From assembly GCA_944326905.1 (NCBI GenBank), contig CALVFU010000015.1:1-35108 (forward strand): a stretch of DNA of 35,108 nucleotides, given 5' to 3'. The translations under genes were made by a program, and so were the position numbers. Source of the stretch: Candidatus Gastranaerophilales bacterium (GTDB lineage Bacteria; Cyanobacteriota; Vampirovibrionia; Gastranaerophilales; Gastranaerophilaceae). The notes beneath the pieces are model-generated. The model was not told where the DNA came from. It ran no database searches and worked only from the letters and a program-made list of their open reading frames with translations. Positions 8,190-15,753 of this stretch are shown here, piece by piece (the stretch's first letter is position 1; the number at the start of each line of letters is the position of its first letter).

Positions 8190-9536
8190 CTATTTACCGA
8201 TACAAAAATTATCAAAAATATCATTTAAGATATTATCAGTAATAACTTCTCCGCTAAGCTCTTCCAACGCAATAATCGCTGATTTAACATCAATGGATAT
8301 CAAGTCTTGCAATTCTTTGTATTCTGCGGCATAAAGCGCCTGTATTAAAGCGCTGCGTGCACGTTCTAAACAATTTTGCTGTCTTATATTTGTAACATAA
8401 TCAATGTTATCTATATCAATATCACAAACCTTTGTTCTTATTGCAGTTTTAAGTTCTTCAAGCCCCTCGCCTGTCTTTGCTGATATATTAATACCTTCAC
8501 TTATTTCTTCTTGTTTAATATCAGATTTGTTTGCGCAAATTATAAGTTTTTCATGCGGGATTAATTCTAATATCTGTTTATCTGCTTCAAGCATTCCGCA
8601 AGAGGCATCGTAAACAAAAATTACGCAATCTGCTTCGCTTAATGCTTGTTTAGAGTATTCAATTCCTATTTGTTCAACTTTATCAACACCTGCATCTGCT
8701 CTTATCCCGGCAGTATCAACAAGTGTTACCGGGATACCTAAATCCAGAGTTTCTTTTATTACATCACGTGTTGTCCCTGCAATTTCAGTTACAATTGCTC
8801 TGTCGAGACTTAAAAGTGCATTAAATAAAGATGATTTGCCGACATTAGGTTTTCCGGCAATAGAAACGGTTATCCCTTGGCGCATAACATTTGAAGATTT
8901 TGCATTTGCTAAGATTTTATCAATTTCATTAATTGATTTTTTAAATTCGTTAATTAAATACTCATATTCAGGCTCTTTTACATCCTCTGGAAAATCAATG
9001 CCTGCAATAATTCTTGATAATACAACTGATATATCCTTTTTTATTTCTATGATTTTTTCGGATAATACTCCTTTGAGGTTTTTAGAGGAAGGGATAACAA
9101 AATCCTTAGTTTTTGCGTGGATTAAGTCTGCAACTGCTTCTGCCTGGGTTAAATCAAGCTTTTTATTTAAAAATGCGCGTTTTGTAAACTCGCCTCTTTC
9201 TGCCATACGAGCGCCGTTTTTTAAAATAACTTCTAAGATACTCCTTATGACATTGATTCCACCATGACACTGAACTTCAAATACGTCCTCGCCGGTGTAG
9301 CTGTTTGGAGTAAAAAACGGTAAAATAATTACTTCATCTAAAATGTTTTTACCATCGTTTACTGTTCCATGGTAAAAATGCGAAGGTTTAAACTCGGAGA
9401 CCAGCTTTTTGCCTGTAAATATTTTTTCGAGTATTTCAAAAGCTTTGCTGCCTGAAACTCTTATAACTCCCACACCGCCTGTTCCAAGAGGTGTAGTTAT
9501 TGCAGCAATTGTATCAAATTCATCTAAGATATTCAT
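8190..9536 (-). CDS. mnmE: tRNA modification GTPase MnmE
   Basis: MnmE works with MnmG to add the (carboxymethyl)aminomethyl group at wobble uridine 34 of certain tRNAs. The 448-residue protein has the full three-part layout. There is an N-terminal formyl-THF-binding domain (about 1-118, with GVGVIRVSG and HGGINV), then a helical domain interrupted by the G domain. The G-domain motifs are all present: Walker A GKPNVGKS at 228-235, GTTRD near 254-258, DTAGIR from 274, and NKSD. The protein ends in CIGK, the conserved C-terminal Cys motif needed for modification. mnmG is not in the window. The gene starts four bases after the TPR gene stops, so the two are probably co-transcribed; no strong Shine-Dalgarno site is visible, which suggests coupling. 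Confidence 0.96.
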   Translation of the reverse strand: MNILDEFDTIAAITTPLGTGGVGVIRVSGSKAFEILEKIFTGKKLVSEFKPSHFYHGTVNDGKNILDEVIILPFFTPNSYTGEDVFEVQCHGGINVIRSILEVILKNGARMAERGEFTKRAFLNKKLDLTQAEAVADLIHAKTKDFVIPSSKNLKGVLSEKIIEIKKDISVVLSRIIAGIDFPEDVKEPEYEYLINEFKKSINEIDKILANAKSSNVMRQGITVSIAGKPNVGKSSLFNALLSLDRAIVTEIAGTTRDVIKETLDLGIPVTLVDTAGIRADAGVDKVEQIGIEYSKQALSEADCVIFVYDASCGMLEADKQILELIPHEKLIICANKSDIKQEEISEGINISAKTGEGLEELKTAIRTKVCDIDIDNIDYVTNIRQQNCLERARSALIQALYAAEYKELQDLISIDVKSAIIALEELSGEVITDNILNDIFDNFCIGK

Positions 9537-9540
9537 ACGA

Positions 9541-10254
9541 CTAATATCCCATAAGTTTGTTATAGTTATCTAAGTATGTTTGAGCCAATTTAGGTTTGTT
9601 CATAAGCTTGTAGACATATGCAAGATTGTAATGAAAGTCCGGCACATTTTTATTATATTCAAGTGCATTTAGAAATGCTGACTTTGCTTTTTTTAAGTTT
9701 CCAATCTTTACATACGCAATACCAAGGTTATAGTAGGCATACGGAAAATTCATTTTTGCTTTAATTGCATCTTTATAGCAGTCTATTGCGGTATAAAAAA
9801 TATCATCTTCTAAATACATATTGCCTAAATTATAGTACGCTTTGTAATTATTACTGTCTACGGCAATGGCACGCCTATACATGAAAATTGCTTCATCCTT
9901 TTTACCCATATCTGACAGAATATTTCCCATTAAAAGCCAGGCAGTAGTAGTTCTCGCGTATTCCGGTATTTGTTTAAAGGTTTCAAGTGCTGCTTCATTA
10001 GAATTATCACTATACAGAGCGAGAGCCCGTGCGTACAAATCCCGCGGGGCAGTTGTTTGACTTTCTTTTGCCAGTGTTTTAGGTGTAACTGCGGTACTTT
10101 TATTTTTAGGGGCGGTATTGCTGGTAGTTGTCTTTTGTTCCTGAGATTTTACCATTCCATTCTTTACAGGGGCGGGCAAGTTTTGAGTATTTTCTGCATA
10201 ATTTGCCGAAGGAATGACCATTATAAGTGTTAATATAAGCAAAAATCTTTTCAT
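9541..10254 (-). CDS. Secreted TPR-repeat protein
   Basis: The N-terminus is a signal peptide (MKRFLLILTLIMVIPSANYA), probably cut near residue 20. A Pro/Thr/Lys/Gln-rich linker follows to about residue 75. From about 75 to 235 there are four to five tetratricopeptide repeats, for example 'AIFMYRRAIAVDSNNYKAYYNLGNMYL' and its neighbours, with the usual Gly/Ala/Tyr spacing. The product is a periplasmic or surface scaffold for protein-protein contacts; partner unknown. An upstream in-frame TTG would add two residues, but the ATG at 10254 fits better because a promoter lies exactly one -10-to-start distance before it and there is no Shine-Dalgarno site. It leads a two-gene unit with mnmE. Confidence 0.85.
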   Translation of the reverse strand: MKRFLLILTLIMVIPSANYAENTQNLPAPVKNGMVKSQEQKTTTSNTAPKNKSTAVTPKTLAKESQTTAPRDLYARALALYSDNSNEAALETFKQIPEYARTTTAWLLMGNILSDMGKKDEAIFMYRRAIAVDSNNYKAYYNLGNMYLEDDIFYTAIDCYKDAIKAKMNFPYAYYNLGIAYVKIGNLKKAKSAFLNALEYNKNVPDFHYNLAYVYKLMNKPKLAQTYLDNYNKLMGY

Positions 10255-10260
10255 ACCCAA

Positions 10261-10289
10261 ATTATAAAATAAAAAAATCCTTACATCAA
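10261..10289 (-). promoter_or_regulatory. Promoter of TPR-mnmE unit, leaderless
   Basis: On minus, TTGATG (10284-10289), a 17-base spacer and a perfect TATAAT (10261-10266) are followed after six bases by the ATG of the TPR gene. Transcription should begin on the A of the start codon. No ribosome-binding sequence exists, so the message is probably leaderless. Confidence 0.7.
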
Positions 10290-10308
10290 AAAATGCAAAG
10301 CTTTAAAA

Positions 10309-10893
10309 TTACCAGGATAATTCATCAAGTTCAGATATTGTTATTTCGTCAAAAAATTTACTAGTAATTTCTTTAGGTGATAAATGTGTCGTCCTTTCAG
10401 AGTCTGTTATGGCAGGATTAGAAATTATCCATTCGTCTTTTGATGTAAGATATGCTGCATTGTTTTCATACTTACTTCCCTTGAACATTGAAAATGGTAT
10501 ACCGTGCTCTTCCATAAATTTAATAAATTTGTCAAATAAAATACTGCTGTTAGGACTCTCTGGTGTATCAGTTTTAGAGCCTAAGATGAATCCTTGTAAA
10601 TTGTTGTTTGCTAAATTTATTTTCTTTTTAATAAAATCTGTAATTGATTTAAAATCCCTGTTTTCTGGATTTGTTGGACAAATATGGTTTAAAAGTACTT
10701 TTTCCCCGTCTGTAAATCCGCATGCCGTACAGTCAAAAATTCTGGTAGTATAAGCACTCTCTGAAAGGATGCTTTCTTTCATTGTCCAAGGATAATTTAC
10801 TGAATTATGCCTGCCGATTTTTTGTATTATATTATTAAATTCTCCTTGCGGCACTAATCTTATACTGGATTTAAAAGTAATGTTATTGTTCAT
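10309..10893 (-). CDS. Orphan protein, possible CheD/CNF1-like cysteine hydrolase fold
   Basis: The product is 194 residues if started at MNNNITFKSS; an ATG five codons upstream is possible, and neither has a Shine-Dalgarno site. I see a resemblance in order and spacing to the CheD/CNF1 deamidase superfamily. A Cys (DCTAC) is followed 15 residues later by His (LLNH), the spacing of the CNF1 catalytic pair. A helix (ITDFIKKKINLANNN) leads into FILGS, comparable to the KIFGG strand of CheD. A second helix ends in EEHGIPF, then a Gly-containing turn and the final strand pair (AAYLT, DEWIIS). If right, it would deamidate Gln side chains or act as a related thiol hydrolase. No chemotaxis gene is nearby. 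The N-terminal NITFKSS resembles a Phe-Lys motif in other proteins of this window. The fold is inferred by eye. Confidence 0.6.
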   Translation of the reverse strand: MNNNITFKSSIRLVPQGEFNNIIQKIGRHNSVNYPWTMKESILSESAYTTRIFDCTACGFTDGEKVLLNHICPTNPENRDFKSITDFIKKKINLANNNLQGFILGSKTDTPESPNSSILFDKFIKFMEEHGIPFSMFKGSKYENNAAYLTSKDEWIISNPAITDSERTTHLSPKEITSKFFDEITISELDELSW

Positions 10894-10948
10894 ACAGATA
10901 TAAAACATGTCAATAAAAAAAATTGCTTTATTAGATAGGTTGAGCTAA

Positions 10949-11137
10949 CCCAGCCCGTAAGGTGCCGGTAAATGATGAATCCCCGACACCCCGAATAATC
11001 CAAGACAGCGGATTTTCGGAAGGGCGCCGTGCGAGCGAAGCGAGCCCAGCCCGAAAGGTGTCGGTAAATGGTGAATTTTCCGACACCCCGAATAATCCAA
11101 GAAGCGGATTTTCGGAAGGGCGCCGTGCGAGCGAAGC
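10949..11137. repeat. Tandem pair of 96-bp GC-rich palindromic repeats
   Basis: Unit 1 (10949-11044) and unit 2 (11045-11137) are about 90% identical and far richer in GC than the surroundings. Each holds two stem-loops. In unit 2 an exact 8-bp stem, ggtgtcgg (11057-11064) with ccgacacc (11080-11087), is followed by ccgaataatcc pairing with ggattttcgg with one bulge. Unit 1 has the same stems with one G-T change. Both strands are open for about 65-80 codons, but the reading (RRPSENP, RRASEA) is just the repeat translated, so I do not call a gene. It lies directly left of the interspersed repeat at 11150. Confidence 0.85.
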
Positions 11138-11149
11138 TACAAGCGTGCT

Positions 11150-11413
11150 GTCATGCTGAACTCGTTTCAGCATCTTACCGGCGTGAAGTTCCAGTTTCCA
11201 ACTGATAAAATTCTGAAATACATCTCGCGTTAAACGGATACAGCTCTGCCTTTCATCCTCCGTTCGGCTTATTCAGGACGACAATATATTATTATCTTGC
11301 TGAACTTTTTTAGCATCTTGCCAATTCGGCATTATACTTGTTTTCTGGCAAGCTCCAAAAACAAGTTAAGGATGACAATTTTAACCTTTTTAGTGTAAAC
11401 TCCGATATAAATC
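11150..11413. repeat. Interspersed non-coding repeat, copy 2
   Basis: This copy matches 1-385 in three blocks: 11152-11207 to 1-55, 11213-11283 to 117-185, and 11369-11413 to 341-385. It begins with the same palindrome (atgctgaa...ttcagcat) and ends with the same 45 bases, including tttaacctttttagtgtaaact. In both places the right end stops shortly before the -10 of a plus-strand gene. Together with the tandem units to its left it fills the gene-free stretch 10909-11426; I see nothing else there. Confidence 0.8.
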
Positions 11414-11426
11414 CGAACAATAAAAG

Positions 11427-11455
11427 TTGAATTTATATTTATAATATGATAATAT
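11427..11455 (+). promoter_or_regulatory. Extended -10 promoter of lipoprotein gene
   Basis: TTGAAT (11427-11432), a 17-base spacer and TAATAT (11450-11455) preceded by TG at 11447-11448 form an extended -10 promoter. Predicted start is near 11462, just before the aaggag Shine-Dalgarno site at 11466. It begins 14 bases after the repeat ends. Confidence 0.55.
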
Positions 11456-11480
11456 CTTCAATTATAAGGAGTATCTTAAA

Positions 11481-12047
11481 ATGAAAGTATCGTTAAAAAC
11501 AATCATGCCGCTGGCAGCAGCTGCTTTACTTGCAGGAGTATCAAGCTGTTCTTCTGTTGATGATAGGGCAAAAAAGTATATGATTGATAATAATTATACT
11601 CAGAAAGATTTGAACAGTATTACTGAATCCATGTATCCAACTACTGTTCAATCAAAACTTGATTCAGCTGCATATAGAGATATCTTTATGAGTACAGAAA
11701 CTGCAAAAGATTCTGCTATAGCTGCAGAATTTAATAAAATAGCAGCAAGATTTAGAGCTAATGAAGATGCAGGGTCTTATAAAAATAAGATGAGCGATAT
11801 CAAAAATAAAGCAATAGAAGCAGGAATTTCGGCTAAAACAATGGATTATATAGATAAGTCTGCTGATATTTCTTTTATACATTCCGGTATAGCTAAATCG
11901 ACTATTTATCAACATTTAGTTGATGATTGGGCATATAGAACATTTTTTAAAAAAATCGGACTTAGTGATAGTATATTTGATAAGTGCGATGAAGTGAGCA
12001 GAAAAATTGCGCCTGCTGTTAAAAACGAAGTTGTTGATTTAGAGTAA
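11481..12047 (+). CDS. Putative lipoprotein, unknown function
   Basis: The 188-residue protein begins with a lipoprotein signal (MKVSLKTIMPLAAAALLAGVSSC), with the lipobox VSSC giving the lipidated cysteine at residue 23. The rest is helical, polar and lysine/aspartate-rich, without cysteines other than one near the C-terminus, and has no repeats I can align. It matches no family I know. The protein should be anchored in the outer leaflet of the inner membrane or in the outer membrane. aaggag lies 9 bases before the ATG, and an extended -10 promoter sits upstream. The stop lies 12 bases from the end of the convergent amidohydrolase gene, with no terminator between them. Confidence 0.82.
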   Translation: MKVSLKTIMPLAAAALLAGVSSCSSVDDRAKKYMIDNNYTQKDLNSITESMYPTTVQSKLDSAAYRDIFMSTETAKDSAIAAEFNKIAARFRANEDAGSYKNKMSDIKNKAIEAGISAKTMDYIDKSADISFIHSGIAKSTIYQHLVDDWAYRTFFKKIGLSDSIFDKCDEVSRKIAPAVKNEVVDLE

Positions 12048-12059
12048 AAGCTAGACGGA

Positions 12060-13196
12060 TTATTTCCTGAGTTTCTTAATTATCAGTATAAGAGAGCTTA
12101 GTCCTATAACTCCGCCGATACCAGCAAGAATTTGTTTTTCATTAGGAAATTTCTTTTTTTGAAGCTGTGGTTTGTTTTTGAAAAATAAGTTTTCAGCGTT
12201 TTCATAAAATATTTTATTTATTATATCGCTGCCTTCTTCCTCGCCAAATTCGTTTATTATAGCGCTCTTTAAAGAACTTACAGTATCTTCGTATGATTCT
12301 TTTGGCGTTAAATTTGTGAATTTTAATTCGCCGTATATTCCAAGCGGGGCATCTGTTCCAAACATTATTCTGTCAAGTTTGCCAAGTTCTTTCATACGTT
12401 TTATTAAGTTTATAATATCCTCAGGCGCTTTATTTAATCTTCCTTTTGAAAAATCCATCCAAGAGATTTCGGCATAGAGATTTGCATCATTCTTTTTTAT
12501 AGATTCTTCTAATACATTGATAGCTTTCTGATTGGCTATTTTTCCTCCAAGCCCGGTATGTCCCATTATAATTGGTACATTCGGATGTCGTTTTGCTAAG
12601 TCATAAATGTACTCTGGATCGGCGTAGTGATGTTTATCATTTTCCTGACCTAAAACGTAGTTTATAGAAACCTCAGAGTGAATAAGACAGGGCAGTTTAT
12701 ATTCTTCTGCTGCTTTTAAATAATCGTCATAAAGGGTAGAATTAGCATTGAGTCCCATTTCGCCGGGGTGAAGTTTTAGTCCTGCTACATTATTGTAATA
12801 TTTTTTAGCAAGTTTTCTGATTGTATTGGCATTTCCGTTTGTCGCAGAGGGTTGGCAGACCAGCATAACTTGATAAAACGCATCTTCCTGGCTTTTGCGT
12901 ATCATATCCATATTTGCAGCTTTTTCGTCTTTGATAAATTTCATGCCGCCGTTTTTAGTAAGCTTTTGCGCGGGGATTAGCCCGTCTATGCTTGAGGCTA
13001 AAACTTTTTTTACGTTATCAGTCTGCCCTGTTCCGTTTACTGTAATGTTAAGCGGGCTTTTTATAAATTCGTCTAATTTTGCTGTTGGAAAGAACTCCCC
13101 TTTCCACAATGTATTTGGTGTTCCTCTATGAACGTGTGTATCAATAATATCAGCTTTAAAATTTAAATGTTGTCTATTTGGGGTTATATTAAACAC
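12060..13196 (-). CDS. Amidohydrolase-2 family protein with C-terminal membrane anchor
   Basis: The domain from residue 16 to about 335 is a metal-dependent TIM-barrel hydrolase. His21-x-His23 (DTHVH) gives the first metal ligands, KLHPGEMG holds the lysine strand, IHSEVS and MGHTGLGG supply the further histidines, and FGTDAPLG the final aspartate. All ligand motifs look intact, so it is probably active on a C-N or similar bond; substrate unknown. Two features are odd. The first 15 residues carry an LNFKAD motif ahead of the catalytic core, and the last ~27 residues form a hydrophobic helix followed by KKLRK, a tail anchor. The start is GTG with an excellent gggagg eight bases upstream. It follows the activase gene on the same strand after 81 bases. 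Confidence 0.85.
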   Translation of the reverse strand: MFNITPNRQHLNFKADIIDTHVHRGTPNTLWKGEFFPTAKLDEFIKSPLNITVNGTGQTDNVKKVLASSIDGLIPAQKLTKNGGMKFIKDEKAANMDMIRKSQEDAFYQVMLVCQPSATNGNANTIRKLAKKYYNNVAGLKLHPGEMGLNANSTLYDDYLKAAEEYKLPCLIHSEVSINYVLGQENDKHHYADPEYIYDLAKRHPNVPIIMGHTGLGGKIANQKAINVLEESIKKNDANLYAEISWMDFSKGRLNKAPEDIINLIKRMKELGKLDRIMFGTDAPLGIYGELKFTNLTPKESYEDTVSSLKSAIINEFGEEEGSDIINKIFYENAENLFFKNKPQLQKKKFPNEKQILAGIGGVIGLSSLILIIKKLRK

Positions 13197-13277
13197 TTTA
13201 TTGTCCTCCCTAATGAACAGGCGTGCAGATTTTTACTATTTTATTACATTTTGTTGGATTTTTTTAGGGTTAAAATA

Positions 13278-14282
13278 CTAATTTATATCCCACTTGCCGC
13301 AGGTGCCGCCCCAGCGTGCGATAATATTACCTTTTATATCACTAATTTTATCAACGTGGTCAATTTTTTCGCCGCCTTCTAAAATAGTGATAATTTCACA
13401 ATTATTAGAACAACCGCTGCAGTGGCAGGTTACGGATTGGAAGTTCATGTTTCCTACTTCCCAGCCTTTGAATTTTGTATCTGTTTCTGTATATTGGTGA
13501 TTTTCCATTGCAAGCAGAGCCGCACCTATTGCGCCCATCGTTTGGTGGTTATCGGGCACAACTATTTTTGTACCCAAGGCTTCCTCAAACGCTTTAACCA
13601 TTCCCGAGTTTGTGGCAACACCGCCTTGGAATGATACTGTCGGCAGAAGTTCTTTACCCAAGGCAAGATTTGACAAATAATTTCTGACAAGTGCCTGACA
13701 TAAACCGTATAACAAATCTTCTACGGGATATCCCAGCTGTTGCTTGTGTATAAGGTCGCTTTCCGCAAATACACCGCATCTACCGGCAATACGCGCGGGA
13801 TTTGTTGATTTAAGCGCTGTAGCTCCAAATTCCTCAATCGGCACATTTAAACGCTGAGCCTGATGATCTAAAAAGCTGCCTGTACCAGCGGCGCAAACAG
13901 TATTCATAGCAAAATCGGTTACAATACCATCTCTTAGAATAATAATTTTGCTGTCCTGCCCGCCTATTTCCAGAATAGTCTGTACCCCAGGTATATATGT
14001 ACTAGCCGCTACTGCGTGGGCAGTTATTTCGTTCTTTACAATATCTGCGCCTACAAGTGCACCTGCGAGGTTCCGCCCGCTCCCGGTTGTTCCGACACCT
14101 TTAACATCGTATTCGCATATCGCTTGTGAAATTATGTGTTTTAACCCTTCTTGTACTGCATTAACAGGTTTGCCCGCTGTTTTAAGCATATATGAATCAA
14201 CATATTTGCCTTCTTCATTAACCAGCGCAAGTTTTGTTGTTACTGATCCGACATCGATACCTAAATAGACTGTTAAACTCAT
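13278..14282 (-). CDS. 2-hydroxyacyl-CoA dehydratase activase (BadF/HgdC family ATPase)
   Basis: This is an ASKHA-fold ATPase that injects an electron, driven by ATP, into a radical 2-hydroxyacyl-CoA dehydratase or benzoyl-CoA reductase-like partner. GIDVGSVTTK (residues 8-17), GTTGSGR (64-70), EIGGQDSK (105-112) and CAAGTGSFLDHQ (130-141) are family signatures. Cys130 and Cys169 are 39 residues apart, exactly as the two Cys that hold the dimer-bridging [4Fe-4S] cluster in HgdC. The protein continues about 60 residues past the core with a CHCSGCSNNC cluster and a final Cys (GGTCGK). This resembles the start of the extra region in the much longer DUF2229-containing activase-like proteins. No dehydratase subunit lies beside it, so the partner is unknown. 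Shine-Dalgarno aaggtaaggg precedes the ATG. Confidence 0.9.
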   Translation of the reverse strand: MSLTVYLGIDVGSVTTKLALVNEEGKYVDSYMLKTAGKPVNAVQEGLKHIISQAICEYDVKGVGTTGSGRNLAGALVGADIVKNEITAHAVAASTYIPGVQTILEIGGQDSKIIILRDGIVTDFAMNTVCAAGTGSFLDHQAQRLNVPIEEFGATALKSTNPARIAGRCGVFAESDLIHKQQLGYPVEDLLYGLCQALVRNYLSNLALGKELLPTVSFQGGVATNSGMVKAFEEALGTKIVVPDNHQTMGAIGAALLAMENHQYTETDTKFKGWEVGNMNFQSVTCHCSGCSNNCEIITILEGGEKIDHVDKISDIKGNIIARWGGTCGKWDIN

Positions 14283-14387
14283 TGTCCCTTACCTTTCAAC
14301 CGGCGTTAGATACACCGCTATTCCGTTGCTATTCAGCTTGTGCTACTTAATTCTAACACAAACATAATTTTTATTCAGCATGGATTT

Positions 14388-15710
14388 TTATTGAGGAATT
14401 AATGTTGAAATAACTGCGTTGTTAATATTTAAGTATTTTTTTGCAGCCTCTTTTAAATCTTCAATTCCGATTTTTTCTACTTCGTTAAGATATTCCTCTG
14501 CTAAACTTAAATCATCACATACGGTCATATAATAACCTATGGTTTCTCCAATAGATGATACGGTTTCAGCGTCTGAAGCAAAGTCTGCTTTAATTTTATT
14601 TTTAGCTTTCTTAAACTCATTTTCTGTTATTTCATTTTTAACTTTTTCGACTTCTGCTTTAATAAGTTCTATTGCTTCGTTCTTTTTTTCAGGAATAAAA
14701 TTTGCTTGCAAAAAGAAGTTGCTGCCGTCTTTAAAAATATAATGCTCTGCTCCGACCATATTAAATATTGGTTCTTTAGCCTTTTCTATAAGGTTTTGAT
14801 ACATTCTTGAGCTTGCACCATCCCCTAAAATCGTTGCAAGCATGTCAAGCATTATTGTGTCTTTAAGCTCCTTAGCCGGCGCTCCAAGGTATCCAAACAT
14901 CATAAAACCTGATGTTAGACACGCTTTGTTCTCTATATAAATGGTATTATCTGTCGGCGTATCATATTCATTTTCTTTATTAAAATGTTTTTCTCTGCCC
15001 TTAAAATCAAATCCTTTTACTATTCTGTCTAAAACCTTATCGTGGTCAAAATCACCGACAACAATAGTTGTAATATTGTTTGGAGCATAAAAAGTTTTAT
15101 AATAATTCATGATGGTTTCTTGCGAAACTTGTGAGATTATTTGCGGAGTTCCTATTACATCACGTTTATAGGGGTGTTTTTTATACATAGCATCGTTTGT
15201 ATAATTATAAACCTTACTCCAAGGCTGATCTTGGCGCATTCTTATTTCTTCTATTACAACATGGCGTTCGCGTTTGTCTGTTACATTATTATCTTCTAAA
15301 TTAAACGGAGCCCCTATCTCTTCCGGCGGTAAAATCGGATCTGTCATCATATCAGCGTGAAGGTCAATTGCTAAATACAAATTTTCATCATTATTACCTT
15401 TTGGAATAGTAACGTAATAAAATGTATAATCTTTCCAGGTTGCAGCGTTTACTATAGCCCCTTTGCCCTCTAGTATTCTGTCAAAGTCTCCTGCTTTATG
15501 CTTATGAGTTCCTTTAAACATTAAGTGTTCAAGGAAGTGTGAAATACCGTTTATTTTATCATCTTCATTAATTGAGCCGGTTTTAACCCATGAGCTTACA
15601 TTTACAAGACCTCCGTCCTTGTGGGCTAAAACTATTTTATGTCCGCTTTCCACTTCGTAAACTTCGACATCTCGTGTTAAGAAAGGGTACTTAACTATTG
15701 TTTTCTTCAT
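14388..15710 (-). CDS. M16-family zinc metallopeptidase
   Basis: The 440-residue protein is a processing-peptidase-like M16B enzyme with one N-terminal catalytic and one C-terminal half-domain. The inverted zinc motif is His58-Phe-Leu-Glu61-His62 (HFLEHLMFKGT). The third ligand is the Glu of VIEEIRM (154/155), displaced by a short insertion around residues 135-150. The C-terminal half includes the conserved 'LGDGASSRMYQNLIE' segment. No signal peptide is visible, so it should be cytoplasmic, unlike many relatives. aggag precedes the ATG. A perfect TATAAT on minus at 15734-15739 could give it its own promoter just after the AGCS gene, though the -35 is weak. Many bacteria carry an inactive M16 partner next door; none is present here. 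Confidence 0.92.
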   Translation of the reverse strand: MKKTIVKYPFLTRDVEVYEVESGHKIVLAHKDGGLVNVSSWVKTGSINEDDKINGISHFLEHLMFKGTHKHKAGDFDRILEGKGAIVNAATWKDYTFYYVTIPKGNNDENLYLAIDLHADMMTDPILPPEEIGAPFNLEDNNVTDKRERHVVIEEIRMRQDQPWSKVYNYTNDAMYKKHPYKRDVIGTPQIISQVSQETIMNYYKTFYAPNNITTIVVGDFDHDKVLDRIVKGFDFKGREKHFNKENEYDTPTDNTIYIENKACLTSGFMMFGYLGAPAKELKDTIMLDMLATILGDGASSRMYQNLIEKAKEPIFNMVGAEHYIFKDGSNFFLQANFIPEKKNEAIELIKAEVEKVKNEITENEFKKAKNKIKADFASDAETVSSIGETIGYYMTVCDDLSLAEEYLNEVEKIGIEDLKEAAKKYLNINNAVISTLIPQ

Positions 15711-15753
15711 AATTTCTCCTGCTTATTATTTTTATTATAATACAAGCAGAAGA

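Noticed and set aside
10931..11173. Open frames on both strands (about 65-80 codons) with repeated RRPSENP / RRASEA peptides
   Set aside because: They are translations of the GC-rich tandem repeat; both strands are open only because of composition, and there is no ribosome site or conserved domain.
10949..11413. CRISPR array
   Set aside because: Only two long adjacent units with no spacers of constant length, and no cas genes in the window.
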